DNA of 64,000 nucleotides from Kingdonia uniflora (GCA_014058105.1 JACGCM010001929.1:62001-126000); one strand, 5' to 3'; counted from the first letter of the stretch, positions 22,101 to 33,271 are shown. A program made the numbers and translations. The notes: a model not told the origin generated them from the sequence alone.

Positions 22101-22400
22101 GAGTCAGAGTCCCCACGCGGACGAGAGACTATAATAGCCTCATGTTTAAGGTCTCCGGGAACCCAATGGATATCTAAGAAATCATCTTTAACCTTTGCAG
22201 CTAGATCCCTAGGAATCGATAGGCCAGCCTCGTCACCGTGTTCTCTCGTCCACTCGATTGGAACCTCATTCGGGGATCGCAGAGGGGATCCCTCGGTCCC
22301 CGACTCTTTGTTGCTTACATCCATAACCAATATGCTATAAATGCTCTGCACACAGCTCGTATCTTAATGGTCATACCTGCACGAGCCAAGTGTAACCAAA
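19195..22400 (-). pseudogene. Antisense gene of Tat family 2
   Basis: Minus-strand coding pieces in order: MDVSNKESGTEGSPLRSPNE (22321), SELKLPSSLAEYENPRI and FLDVVNVCARVSGSDRYG (about 22080-21960), FLNSFGCFPGKMNGNFYRLI in shifted frames (about 21850-21810), then HYPMCAAKVLGWMFGC (about 21780), a Lys-rich linker (21.5 kb), and after the MULE a Ser/Glu-rich tail to 19345 (FTATDWWKLWRHQCSSC). The block G-C-P/F-x-(Q/K)-(L/M)-NGN-x-(W/Y) parallels CPFQLNGNMWEV of the family-1 antisense genes, which suggests a shared domain. Frames are broken many times. Confidence 0.5.
20270..21189. mobile_element. Non-autonomous Mutator-like element (MULE)
   Basis: A 920-bp element with terminal inverted repeats. 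The left end GAGTCTGGATCCTCTCCA pairs with the right end TGGAGAGAATCCAGACTC, and similarity continues inward for about 90 bases (GACACGCGTCC on the left, GACACGTGTC on the reverse of the right). It is flanked by nonamers TTGTAACTA (20261-20269) and TTATAACTA (21190-21198); 9-base duplications are the Mutator hallmark. There is no transposase frame inside. It interrupts the antisense gene of Tat family 2. Confidence 0.82.
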
Positions 22401-22855
22401 GTTAGTGAACTTAACATGCATACCCTTATAACAACTAACAAGGACTCGTCTAAACTTAATACGAGAGGTTGAGGGCTAGAATTGGAAACATAATAAGCGA
22501 CAAGGGTTTCCTATTCGTTGGTTACCTTATCGCCCTTATCAAACAGCCATCTAGAGACTCAACAAACACAGAACAAAGGTCTCAAGAACAGTATAAGCAT
22601 AACCTAAAATAATACCCTCGACACAGTACGACTAGGATTTCCCATCGTTGTTAAAGACTAATAATAGGATACTAGGAAGGAAAAAAATCTAAAATGCAAA
22701 GGCTTAACCAATTCACAACAGGAACATAAGTTTTAAGTAAAGAAAATTGAACAAGTAAAAGGTGCAAGGGGTTTACCTTCAGAGAGATCACGATAATGGT
22801 GCAGTAAGAAAACCCCCTTCAAGATTTATATTGTAAAAACGGTAGAGAGAGAGAG
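22401..22855. other. Unassigned sequence left of gypsy D
   Basis: A/T-rich, with no gene seen. It probably belongs to the 5' part or promoter side of the Tat family 2 antisense gene. A (GA)n run at 22844-22854 abuts the gypsy LTR. Confidence 0.3.
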
Positions 22856-23663
22856 TACGCAAACCAGATCAAATCTACCTGAGCATTTTGAGTTTTGACC
22901 TTGGATAAATGTTTTTTATATCTTAATATAGTTACACGCCAAGTTTCGTTAAAAACGGAATTGGTCAAGGGGGCAAGAAGTGCCAGTACACTTCGTCTCC
23001 ACTTTTGATGTTGCATTTTGGAAGCTAGTTATTTACTTAGTAGCTATATTAAGGAGGAAGTTGGTCCAAACCAAGCTCCCCATGTCAAAGTAAGTTTTAT
23101 AGCTTTACCATCTTGGACCCCGGCTCATGGGCTATCCACAAGGCATGTTCATGAGTTCTCCTTGGCCTAGGAAAGGCCAGGGGACATTGCCTTGCAATGC
23201 GGGTCACTTTTCCAAATTGGGCTGAATAGGGCGCCGTTATGCCCTACGAGATAATCGAGACACACCGCCCCTTTTAAATGGACTATGTTATTCCATCCAG
23301 CTAGTCTAGGCTCGTCGTCCCTTTATATATATCTGGGACCCGACATATTGAGCTACCCTGATCCGCAGCCAGGACAGGTATGTTATCTGTACCTCGTACC
23401 CAGGCAGGAGCGATTACGCTATAGGGATTATTGAAGGAACCTTCAGTGTTGCCACCTATTCCGAGTACATACTCGACGACCCCTCATGAGTATCCAAGAT
23501 GATCTTGATATCCCTCTAGCATCTGTGAGTATATTCCACAAGTGCCGTCGCACCTAGTGAAGAAGGCTTGTACATGTCGGTCGCACGTGTATGTGCTCCA
23601 CATGGTCTCATATTCAGTTGTGCTTTGGGCACCGTAGCGCTGCCCCCAAGCCGGGGAGTGACA
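22856..23663 (+). repeat. 5' LTR of element D
   Basis: Direct repeat of 32458-33271, with shared blocks TTTTGAGTTTTGACCTTGGA, TTAAGGAGGAAGTTGGTCC, GACCCCGGCTCATGGGCTA and GAGTACATACTCGACGACCC. It ends GGGGAGTGACA. The first about 12 bases are eroded relative to the 3' LTR (which starts TGCGACGCTCC), so the left border is approximate. A TATATATATCTGGG block near 23325 may be core promoter. Confidence 0.85.
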
Positions 23664-23665
23664 GT

Positions 23666-23676
23666 TGGTATCAGAG
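23666..23676 (+). other. Primer binding site of element D
   Basis: TGGTATCAGAG, two bases after the LTR, matches the complement of the initiator Met tRNA 3' end. Confidence 0.9.
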
Positions 23677-26051
23677 TAGATCAGGGTAATAGTTCCTGAG
23701 TTGGAAATACGGGATACCTACTTGATAGTTGTTATCTTCAGAGCCGATGTTGCTCATGAAAAATGATCCTAACACCATTGTGAATGCTTGTACAGTGAGT
23801 TGCCTATATGTCAGTTGATATTATAAGCGAGATAAAAACTCCATATTCGAGTACAAGATTGTTAGAGTTAAGTATGCTTGGGTAAATGACGCTACGAGGA
23901 ATGACAGATGTTTGAGTTGGATGTAGTAACCTATATCGTTAGTTATCTCAGGAATGCTGGTCAATATAGTAAATACTCTATGAAGAATAGTAGTAGGGTG
24001 ATTTAGCAGGTTATAATTGGCATTTGATTCACATTCGCTCTACGAAGAATAACAACAGTCGTGATAAATGATGATGCCCCAAGTTCTCAGCAGAGACCGG
24101 TATGGTTAATGTTGTATGCCAAGTACTTACGTATGAAAGCCACAAATCTTGGTTAGGTTGGAATCCTTAGTGTCTACAGAAGATTGAAGAATCCTTTTTA
24201 ATATTAGTTTTGATTATCCCATGTTTGGACACAAATGCATTCTGAAGTTGAATGTCATGATCAGAATATTGAAGCGGCGAGATGAAGACATGGTTTGAAT
24301 CCCAAGTTTTCACATAGTGATTTTTGTCAGTATTGACGTTGATTGTAGAGTTTTATCTTGGTTACGTGACATGAACCGTGACCCCCCCCCCCCCCCCCAA
24401 GTTGGGTTGTCGCCTATTTTATAGTTTGTCCTACAATAGCACAGGATGCTTGGACACTGCTTTGCTCACTCCAAGAAGTCAAGAAGGCCGAGTGATGCTT
24501 GTTCTCTGGCTCTGTAGTTGAGTTTCAGGTGTGTCATCGTGCGAGTGCTTTATCCGAGTTGATCTTTGTTGTTTCACAAGATAGGCTGAATTGTTTCAAG
24601 CTCACAGATTGGTGAAGATGCATGTGTTCGAATAGTAGTAAGTTGCATAGCCATCGCAGAATAGAGTTGAGCTACAGTTAGTTGTATGAGTTACCTCAGA
24701 CATGATATCAGATGGATCAATGCTCTAGGATAAATGATCCTGAGTAGAATTGGATAATTCCTTATCATATGGTGGTTAGCGGTAGGGCAAAGTTCCCGTG
24801 CCTCTTTGTATTGATAGAGTGTCTTTAGAAGATCACATTGGAATGACTGAGAAGCATTGGTTGGGTTTGTAGAAGGTAGTTTAAAGACATAGAATGGCAA
24901 CACTTCAGATTTAAGATGATTGCGACAATATGATGGTTGGTCTCTGAGTTTAATAGCAACTGGAAGTGGCGAGCCAAGGAACTCAAGGCGACAGGTACAG
25001 TGGCAGTATTTTGTTCCCTAATTCCCCAAGTTATTCATGTTAGAGTAGGGATGAAGAAATGGAGAAACACTTCAGCATCATTCAAATATAAGTCACAAGC
25101 TTTATTCTCAACGAGGACGTTGAGCTTATTGAGTATGGGTGAGTTGTTAGCTGTGGCGCAGTTCTATGCCGATTTTAGCAGGATCATTACCACCAAAGTT
25201 TTGCAAGTTACGTAAGGTGCCATTGTTAAGTCCTCGCTAGGAGAGAAGCAATAAGAAGTTATAAAGTTGAGAGACCTTGGTGACGCCGGAGTAGAGGTCA
25301 CCCTTTCCTATAGCCAAGTAAAGTATAGATGCCATCGACTTTATTCAGATGCCATCTATCGCTCAATAGCTTAGATGATAGTGTACCACAAAGTATGGTA
25401 GAGCATAACGTTGCTGTACAGATAGATGCCTCATGGACTTTTCCAAGTTCACATAGAACGCCTTTATGGCGGACCTCAATGGTTTTGCCGACGATAGGGT
25501 CAATCAAAGTTCTCACGCCTTGATGGGCTGCCATGATGGTTTGCTGGCGGTAGAACAAAGTGTTCGTTCCCTTGTTGAGAATATCCTACCTCCTATGGAG
25601 CTACCTCCCTCGCCCATGTGAACAATGAGTACCAGTTCAGTTCTATAGTGGTAAGGTAAGAGTGCCGCATCTTGATCTTGTGTCCCTGATGTTCCATAAG
25701 AAAGGTGGACACAGTTTGAAGACCTTGGCAATTTTAGATATGGGAGAGGTCATGCAGTTTCAGAATGCGGCAGATGTTTTGTAGAAGATGGGAAGATTTT
25801 GCCCTGTGTTTTTAGCAGACTTACTCGTTTACTCCTCACCACTCGCAGAAAAAGAGTGTAGTTTGAAGCCGAGATTCACAGAAGATTAAATTCTCAAACA
25901 ACAAAGGTATTGTGCGACCTGAAGGAAGAGCGTGCCGGTGTGACTCAAAAGGGAGTGCACCTCATTGACGGGATTGAAGATATCCTCGTCGGGTTGTCCG
26001 AATGAGGTGCCAAGTTTGTTGAGTAGAATGACATTCCAAATTTGTCAGGGG
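23677..26051 (+). other. Internal region of element D, left part
   Basis: No confident gene domain on either strand. There are short open stretches only, and the minus-strand ones (for example 25298-25731) have no recognisable motif. A run of 18 C lies near 24382-24399. The internal sequence resumes after the CACTA at 32097-32457. Confidence 0.5.
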
Positions 26052-26054
26052 AGA

Positions 26055-26345
26055 CACTACAACAAATAAGGGTATTTACGTCACTAATAAAGTGATGTGA
26101 AATAGAAATAACGTCACTTTTGCAAGCGACGTTGACCAAGGCGACTTGGTAGCTCTTGAGTAATCACGTCACTTTTTAAATGACATCGAAGTTTAAAAAA
26201 AAACGACGTAATTTCTTACCCATATTTTACGTGATATGCATTAACGTCATCTTTGTAAATGACGTTGAAAGACATAAGCACAAACAATGTCATTTTTTGA
26301 ACGACGTCAAATGCAAACAACGTCACTTATTCAGTGATGTCTTTG
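26055..26345. repeat. CACTA left terminal and subterminal repeats
   Basis: The terminal inverted repeat is followed by at least eight ACGTC/GACGT-containing motifs in both orientations (for example TTTACGTCACT, AACGTCACTTTT, GCGACGTTG, AATGACGTTG, GAACGACGTCAAA). Similar motifs fill 31850-32070 at the other end. Confidence 0.85.
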
Positions 26346-26838
26346 TTAAACCATTTTTTTTTTTTAAATAGCTTCCCCCCCCCCCAACCTTTACTCATTT
26401 TTACTGTAGCAACAAAGTTATTTGCATTCGATTACAATGTATACATGCATACATAAACATTATCCAAATTTCACAATCTTCACGGGAATAAAATTCTCAT
26501 TCTCATTACGTATGAATTTTCTTCTTTGTATGAAGACAAATAGTAGTAACACAGTTACAAATTAAAATTATACAAAAATAATAATTTAAATTAAAAATCA
26601 AATATTGCAAAATATTTTACAAAAAGAACCACCACCATATTATACAAAAAGGCAAAATATTTAGATAAATTATATTACCTTCATTAAGTACAATGTGTTC
26701 GAACTCAATCACTTCATTAATTAGATTACAGAGTTAAATCACTGGTAAACTTAACTAATTCACAAAAAAATAAAATAAAGCAACCATAAAGAAAGGTCTC
26801 GGATGTTTCACTGCTAGAATGCTTACAGCCAATAATAC

Positions 26839-28224
26839 CTTCAGAACAACATCTTCAGTAAGAGTTGGGACTTGGAAAGTTCCACCAAGAATTGCCTATT
26901 AAAAAAGTAATCCAAAAAGAGGAGTGACTCAACTTAAGGAGACTAAACTGAAACACTGATATAAACATATATGCATTGACATACATAATGAGGTGACGAG
27001 GTTGAAATGGTGATCACCCTTACCATGGAGATGTCAGGGAAGTTTGAGAGTACATCCGTGAGTTCAACGGTGTCAGTGTGGTATAATTCCATCCAGTCCC
27101 TCAGACGGGCTAATTGTTGTTCATCTTCCTCGTCATTTTGAGTATTGTCTAAAAACCAATGAAGCACAAAACCAATTTCAGTTTCTATCATTATTTATAG
27201 AAAACATCATACAGCATAATAAAGTGAATAAACACATAGGAACATTTGTACGGAATTTGTATTATTGATATTGTAATACAGATAAATCACCAAGTGATCA
27301 AACTGTTACCTTCATCAATCATGGCTGTAAAGATAACTTATCATTACTTCAAAACCGAGGTAAGGTTCTATAGAAAAGGCTCAGTCAAGAAATTAGTCAC
27401 TTATTTTACCTGTAGGAGTGATAATGTAGTTGTCCTCTTCTGGTGAATGGATCTGTAGAAAAAAAGAAAAAAAAATTCACCAAAATAATAATGGATTCTC
27501 TTACGTATGCCCTGCCATGTTAGTGTAAAGAAATGGATATTGGTGCTATAAAGTATACAAATAAGGAGGAGATTACCTCACTGTCAGAATCCGAAGGATC
27601 GGCCATTTGTACAGAATCAACTCCCAAACTCACATCTTCTTCCTCTTGAATATCATCGTTTTCATCCTCGCAGGGATCAAGAATGCTTTTACTTTTAACC
27701 TGCAACAAACAATCCTTTAAACCTAATTTCATGTGAAATTTAACAGGACTTTTAAATTGTAGAACTTTTTCCTCAAGATTTCCTTTATTACCTTGAGAGT
27801 TATCACGAAATGCGCTATTGACATTTCTAACCTCCATTTTCAAGGGTTTCTTCAGCCATGGATTGTCAGCCTCTTGTTCTGAGTAGCATTTGAAAAAAGA
27901 AGGCTACTAGTCCAATAGCTGTATGGAGTCAAAGACAGATGTTATTATTCCGTAGAAATGATTAGCACACAATCTTAAACAAATTGGTAGTAGGATACAC
28001 TTTGTAATGTATACATACCGTTACATCATCTTAGAAGAGGAGCTTCATCACAATAACATGCTGAAATAGATACGTGAAATATTTAGTTCCTATTGCATGG
28101 CGATAAACTTTAGCAAGTCAATCAATGTTATATAATACTTGAGGAATTTTTTACCTCTTCTGGCATCCGATCAAGAGTTCTCATCAACTGAACCAGCGTT
28201 CTAACCATTTTACAAGCAGAGCTC
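26839..28224 (-). pseudogene. ASY1: ASY1-like HORMA-domain gene fragment with introns
   Basis: ASY1 is the plant HORMA-domain protein of meiotic chromosome axes. Six minus-strand exons match it in order: 28155-28224 ([20 protein letters not shown]), 28019-28060 (HVIVMKLLF, stop, DDVT), 27792-27918 (FFKCYSEQEADNPWLKKPLK, MEVRNVNS), 27577-27699 (KSILDPCEDENDD, DPSDSDSE), 27410-27452 (IHSPEEDNYIITP) and 27024-27148 (EEDEQQLARLRDWMELYHTD, LTDVLSNFPDIS). All six have GT donors and AG acceptors. A possible exon at 26839-26895 with good splice sites does not match ASY1. Stops in the second and third exons show decay. The N-terminus and C-terminus of the protein are absent. Recognition is from memory of the Arabidopsis protein. 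Confidence 0.88.
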
Positions 28225-28326
28225 CTAAGAGTTCAAATTATTTTGTTAGGAATCACAAATTATTAATTAATCGTGTTATAGCTCAGTAAGCAACAAAAAT
28301 ATAATCCAAAGAAAAGAAATACAGTC

Positions 28327-28369
28327 ATGAGAAGAAGAAGAAGAAGAAGAAGAAGAAGAAGAAGAAGAG
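28327..28369. repeat. (GAA)n microsatellite
   Basis: About 14 GAA units within the CACTA element, between the ASY1-like and plus-strand fragments. Confidence 0.95.
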
Positions 28370-28427
28370 CAACATAGATCATAAATGTGAGGATAATCCA
28401 AAGAAAAGAAAACATGACACGGAGCAC

Positions 28428-29010
28428 TTGGAGAAAAGTAGCCTTACTGAAGAGCATGGTCAACCTGCGAGTATCGTGAATCTTTGCGATTTTTCCTCTG
28501 ATAGCCCCCAAAATAGCAACAAGAGGAGAAAGCAGAACATGCCGCCCTCCAGTGGTTGCCATAACCAAAGTGAGTGTTTTCTTAGCAATTCTCCTAATTA
28601 CAGGAGCTTAGTTTGTTGGGCTTGTTAGATTTCTTTCTAGCAGGCACTGACATTATTTCTGCTCAACTTTTGATTAATAACCAAAAGGTACAACTCCTAC
28701 TACTACTGTTCTTCGGATTCGTCTTCCTCTACAAAAACAAAAAGCATCTCCTAAAGAGATACCAGCAGCCAGCAATGATCAGTTATGTTCCACACCTGCG
28801 AGAGACAAAAAGATTGAAGTTGCTTTAACAACACATAGCAGAGAGCAATCCTTTTCTGCTGTCATTCCGCAGGCCAGCAAGGGTCAGATATATTCAACTT
28901 CAGGGAGAGATAAAAATATCGAACTTGCTTCAGTACCATTGCTCATGAAGAAACAATCCTCTTCTACAGTGATTCCACGGGACAGCAAGGAGCAGCTATG
29001 TTCAACTTCT
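28428..29010 (+). pseudogene. Unidentified plus-strand coding-like fragment
   Basis: Opposite in strand to its captured neighbours. The first piece reads TEEHGQPASIVNLCDFSSDS then PQNSNKRRKQNM (28428-28570). The second (about 28688-29010) is open for roughly 108 codons and holds three imperfect repeats of about 35 residues, each starting IP(A/Q/R)xSxxQ(L/I)(C/Y)STS (near 28760, 28869 and 28967). The open frame ends exactly where the XPB similarity begins on the other strand, at 29010/29011, which suggests a capture junction. A Ser/Gln-rich, probably disordered protein; family not recognised. Confidence 0.45.
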
Positions 29011-30900
29011 AGAATAGAAAAATGCATTGTACTCTTCTTTCCCCCCAGCCATCCTATCTTGAAGTTGACCCTTTGCCCTCAGGATACGACCGAGTCGTTG
29101 AGCTTCCTGACGTCGTGAACTAGCATGAGATGAGATCTGGATTATAACATTTGCCTCAGGAATATCTATCGAGTTCCCACCTTTGAAAGGAAAACTGTGT
29201 TCACGTTTGGAGAGCTCTTGAATAATTCCAGAATTCTTGTCCTTTCAGCATGGCTGGTAGCACCATAGATCATTGGTTTATTTAGCTTCGTGGCATACTC
29301 AACAAGTGCAAAAAGATTGTCAGCAAAAACAATAATCTTATCATGACGCTGCTCTTCATGAAACCGTATCAAGAATTCACAAGCCCTGAACTTATTTGGA
29401 TTCATCACATAAATTGCATGTTTTCTCTTGGAGTTAACTTTTTTCAAATATTCAGCAAAGAACTCTTTGGTCATCGGACACCACACTTCTGCACACTGGA
29501 TATTTGCAATAAACCCTCCTTTTACCAAATCCAACCAGTTTGCCTCATACAATTTTGGACCAATAAGGAAGTTTAAGTCTGTTGTACATTCGTCCTCTCT
29601 CACCAGTGTAGCAGTGAGCCCTAGTTTGCAATGAGATTTAGTTATACTAATGACCTTACGAAACATGTCAGCAGGAACCATATGCATCTTATCCATAAGA
29701 AGCAATCCCCACTCTATTTTTTTTATCTCTTCGATGATTTTCTCGGACTCTTCAGACCATTTACCACCAAAAGCAACCATGTTATAAGTAGTCACAACAA
29801 CACCAGCATTACCATGGAATCTTTCTTTGCTATCAGAGGTAAATTTATTGATTTGATCCTCTCGTATGGAAGACCACTGCCTGAACTGAAAAGTCCATTA
29901 ATCCACAGATACAACATTTGTTGCTAGGCAAAGACAACTTTTACGTATACGACAAGCGGCAGAAACACCAACTAGAGACTTTCTTGACCCACAAGGTAGA
30001 ACGATAATGCCAGATCTCGCTCTTCCATTTCCAAACATTTTACTCATACTTTTCTCTTGGTATGGACGTGGTTGCGCCTTGGGCAATAATTTAATTTTAA
30101 GGTCAGGGTTTACCATATCATTTCTGAAATCATACTCCTCCAACATAGGATAAATTAAAGCCTTAGGCCAGCATCGTTGCTTCACATTTTCAACCTGAGC
30201 AGGTTCTATTTCAAAGGCATGAGATTATTTTTTTCGGCAGCAGCTGCTACATCAATTTCATTAAACAACTCATCATGACGACCTTCTACTTCTTCTAATT
30301 TTTTGCTTATCGTGAAAGATTCATTTGCATCTAAACCCTATGAAGAAATCCTTGTGCGAGATATTACATCATCCCGAAGCAATGTCTTCAGGGCCTCTGG
30401 AAATGGGGACTCAACGAAATATCGATTCTTTTTAAGCACAAGCTTCATTTTGCTGTAATTAGCAGTAGATGCATAAATGAAACAATCATCTCCTTGGGTA
30501 ACTTTGTTTTCGATAATTTGTTCAAAACAGTAACAATAGTATCTGTTTCTATCCCAACCGATACAGCAACATATAAAGAGTGTGGAGTTAAATTATACTC
30601 GTGCATAGTTTCCGGCCTGCAAACAGGCTCCGCAATTGCAATGAGGAAATTGTAAGCTTGCTTGTATAACGAAGAGAGCATCTCAAGAAAGATTCGACCG
30701 TCAGCATAAGCCCACATCGGTCGATTAACATGATCCGGCTTAAGTTCTAATTTGGTGAAATCATTTTTTTTACCTTTGCGGTTATCTTCAACAGAATCTT
30801 CATGGTAATACTCATCTTCTTCATCAATAACCCGACTTCTCACATCTTCCTTAGCAGAATACTTGTGTTTCTTGCTCGGACGACCCTTGTCACCACCCAT
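29011..30900 (-). pseudogene. XPB: XPB/ERCC3-like helicase fragment without introns
   Basis: XPB is the 3'-5' DNA helicase/translocase of TFIIH, acting in transcription and nucleotide excision repair. The minus strand follows plant XPB from the initiating ATG at 30900 (MGGDKGRPSKKHKYS) through [115 protein letters not shown] and [20 protein letters not shown], then [15 protein letters not shown], where it stops abruptly. Roughly the last fifth is missing. No intron interrupts about 1.9 kb. Damage: frameshift near 30490, stops near 30340 and 29910, frameshifts near 30232 and 29175. The Walker A GxGKS reads GSRKS and the DEVH box reads DKMH, so activity would be lost even if translated. Confidence 0.93.
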
Positions 30901-31849
30901 TCCTTGAAACCTCTAATAAATTCTCAAAAGTTGAAACAATAACATTGCATACATTTAGTATGGATTTGTGAAACAATAACACACTCGTATTGTTCGTTGC
31001 TCAATTTGGTATTTAACGCCCTCATGTCAGAATATTACCTACCGCAACACAGTGGGAAAGAATCATTTGTTTGAAAATGGTTTTCCAGTCATAAGTTCCA
31101 CATACTATTTAAGATCATAATCTACAATGAATCAAACAAGAAATATTTAAACATACAACAAATCTGAAAAACCCAACCTATTAAATAAATAACTATTGAA
31201 CAAGGTTAGAATTCAAACTTGTAAGAACACGAGGAACCTGAGTTCATCTCCGTCGTAGTCCCATAAGCGCTTCCACCATTGACCTGTATTAAGAAGTCAA
31301 AAGTTGAGTTTCATAAAATCAAAATAATTCAATTCCAGCGATTTAATTAAGAATTTTGAAGAAATGAAATTGAGGTTTAGAGAAAACTAGTTTTTTGTTG
31401 GTAGTGGCTTTGTAGAGCCTGTTTTCAATCCATTCAAGATATAAATTATAACCGCAAATAAGGATTTTGTAGAGCATTCCTTATATTGCCAACTTTAATC
31501 ACTAGATATCCCAAAGCACAATTATAAACAAGAAATAAAACACCAAATCAAAGAGAAAAAATCAAAAATTGAACCTTTGAAAGATCAGATCTTGCATAAT
31601 CTCTCAATAACATTACGATCGAGGAGAATACCATCAACAACATGAGCATGGAGCTATTGTGAATCAAAAGGACTTGGGTACACGGCTTGCGCGTGGTATT
31701 TAAGACCTCCGATTAAATATTGCTGAAGTAAGTTAGGTTTCTTTGTGCGAGAGAGAGACAGAGTACGAGAAGTGTTGAAGATTGGGGAGGGTAGCTTTTC
31801 TTCTTAGGGCTTGTAATCTCTCCCACGAAAAGACGCGAATTTAGTAAAA
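30901..31849. other. CACTA interior upstream of the XPB copy
   Basis: A/T-rich. One exon-like minus-strand stretch near 31222-31286 (acceptor AATACAG, then VNGGSAYGTTTEMNSGSS) has no recognised match. It may be element sequence or another small captured piece. Confidence 0.3.
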
Positions 31850-32093
31850 AAGATTCAACGTCAATTGCATAAAAAATGACATTAATGCCATCACAAAAAA
31901 TACCTTTGCTTTCACGTTACTAACAAAAGTGACGTCAAATAGATTGAGGAGGGAAATAACGTCATTTTTTGAGGGAATGACGTTGTATCCAAATTGATCA
32001 TGCAAACTTACGAGAACAAATCATATAATTGGACCTATTATGTCATTTATTTGACGTTATTCAAATGAGTAAAAGGCAATATTTGTTGTAGTG
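31850..32093. repeat. CACTA right subterminal and terminal repeats
   Basis: ACGTCA-type motifs (CAACGTCAATTG, AAAGTGACGTCAAA, AATAACGTCATTTT, AATGACGTTG, TTTGACGTTATT) followed by the inverse terminal repeat ending GTTGTAGTG. Confidence 0.85.
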
Positions 32094-32096
32094 AGA

Positions 32097-32457
32097 AGGT
32101 GTTTTGTAGGAGGATGCAACGCATTTCTGAGGGCGCGATGCTAGAAGCGCTGCCCATACAGATATAAGAATGCTAAGGCCACGAGACAGTATCCAAAAGA
32201 AGAGGCATACTCCATAATTTGAATGAAGCGCCACTCACCGACGTACTCCCAAGTTGAAAGCCCGAAGATCAGGGTTTAGTTGTGAAGAGCACAGTTGTTA
32301 GCATCAAGACTAGTAGTTTGGTTCAGTATCTGCCAGTGCAAAAGAATGTGTAAATGTGTAATACTCTGAGCGGAGGCGGGAGAATGTTAGTTTCTTGAAG
32401 ATGCAGAAGATTGAATCCTTGCAGAGCCCTGTTGAAGATATTTTAAGTACGGGAGGG
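32097..32457 (+). other. Internal region of element D, right part, with purine tract
   Basis: Continues element D after the CACTA. No recognisable domain. It ends with GTACGGGAGGG (32447-32457), a polypurine tract directly before the 3' LTR. Confidence 0.55.
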
Positions 32458-33271
32458 TGCGACGCTCCAGCGAACGCCGAACAAATCTACCTGAGCGTTT
32501 TGAGTTTTGACCTTGGATATATTTTTTATATATCTTAATATAGTTATACTCCAAGTTTCGTTGAAAACGAAATTGGCTAAGGGGGGAGAGAAGTGTCAGT
32601 ACGTTTCGTCTTTACTTTCGGTGTTTCTTTTTGGAAACTAGTTATTTACTCAGTAGCTATATTAAGGAGGAAGTTGGTCCAAACCTCCCCATAGCAAAGT
32701 AAGCTTTATAGTTTAGTCATTTTGGACCCCGGCTCATGGGCTACCCACAAGGGATATTCATGAGTTCTCATTGCCCTAGAAAAGGCTAGAAGACATTGCC
32801 TTGCAATGCGGGCGGCTTTTCCAAATAGGGTTGAATAGGCGCCGCTATACCCCACGAGCTAATCGAGATATACCGCCCTTTATAAATGGACTATGCTATT
32901 CCATCTAGCTAGTCCAAGCTCGTCGTCCCTTTATATATATCTGGGAATCGGCATATTGAGCTACCCTGATCCGCTGCCAGAACAGGTGTGCAATTCGTAC
33001 CTCGTGCCCAAACACGAGCAATTAAGCTGTTTGGATTATTGAGGGAACCTTTAGCGCTGCCACCTATTCCGAGTACATACTCGACGACCCCTCACGCGTA
33101 TCTAGGATGATCCAGATGTCGCTCTAGCGTCCGTGAGTATATTCCACATGCGTTGTCTCTCCTAGTGAAGAAGGCTTGTGTATGCCGGCCGCCCGTGCAT
33201 GTACGCCGCACAGTCCAATATTCCACTGTGCCCCGGGTACCGTTGCGCTGCCCCCGAGCCGGGCCGTAACA
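32458..33271 (+). repeat. 3' LTR of element D
   Basis: Starts TGCGACGCTCC after the purine tract and ends GGGCCGTAACA. Direct repeat of 22856-23663, with visible but scattered differences including small indels. Confidence 0.88.

Larger units (their letters stand above)
26055..32093. mobile_element. CACTA (En/Spm-type) transposon carrying captured gene pieces
   Basis: Ends are CACTACAACAAATA (left) and its inverse TATTTGTTGTAGTG (right), the diagnostic CACTA termini. The 3-base duplication AGA flanks it (26052-26054 and 32094-32096). Both subterminal zones carry many short repeats of the ACGTCA/TGACGT type (26080-26340 and 31850-32070), as expected for transposase binding in this superfamily. 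No transposase frame is visible in 6,039 bp, so the element is non-autonomous. Its interior is filled by ASY1-like exons, an unidentified plus-strand coding piece and an XPB-like copy. Confidence 0.95.
22856..33271 (+). mobile_element. Ty3/gypsy-type LTR element D with nested CACTA
   Basis: Two direct repeats of about 0.81 kb (22856-23663 and 32458-33271) bound this element. The left one is followed by a tRNA-iMet primer site and the right one is preceded by a purine tract (GGGAGGG). Without the CACTA the internal part is only about 2.7 kb, with no clear gag or pol domain, so it was probably a non-autonomous or heavily deleted element. The superfamily assignment rests on LTR character alone and is uncertain. 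Target duplication is unresolved: AGAGAG occurs on both sides but lies near a (GA)n run. Confidence 0.78.

Noticed and set aside
24382..24399. Run of about 18 C bases
   Set aside because: Simple sequence only, possibly a sequencing or assembly weak point. No structure around it.
26839..26895. Seventh exon of ASY1
   Set aside because: It has good splice signals, but the reading AILGGTFQVPTLTEDVVLK does not match what follows FPDIS in ASY1. It is kept only as a possible exon of unknown source.
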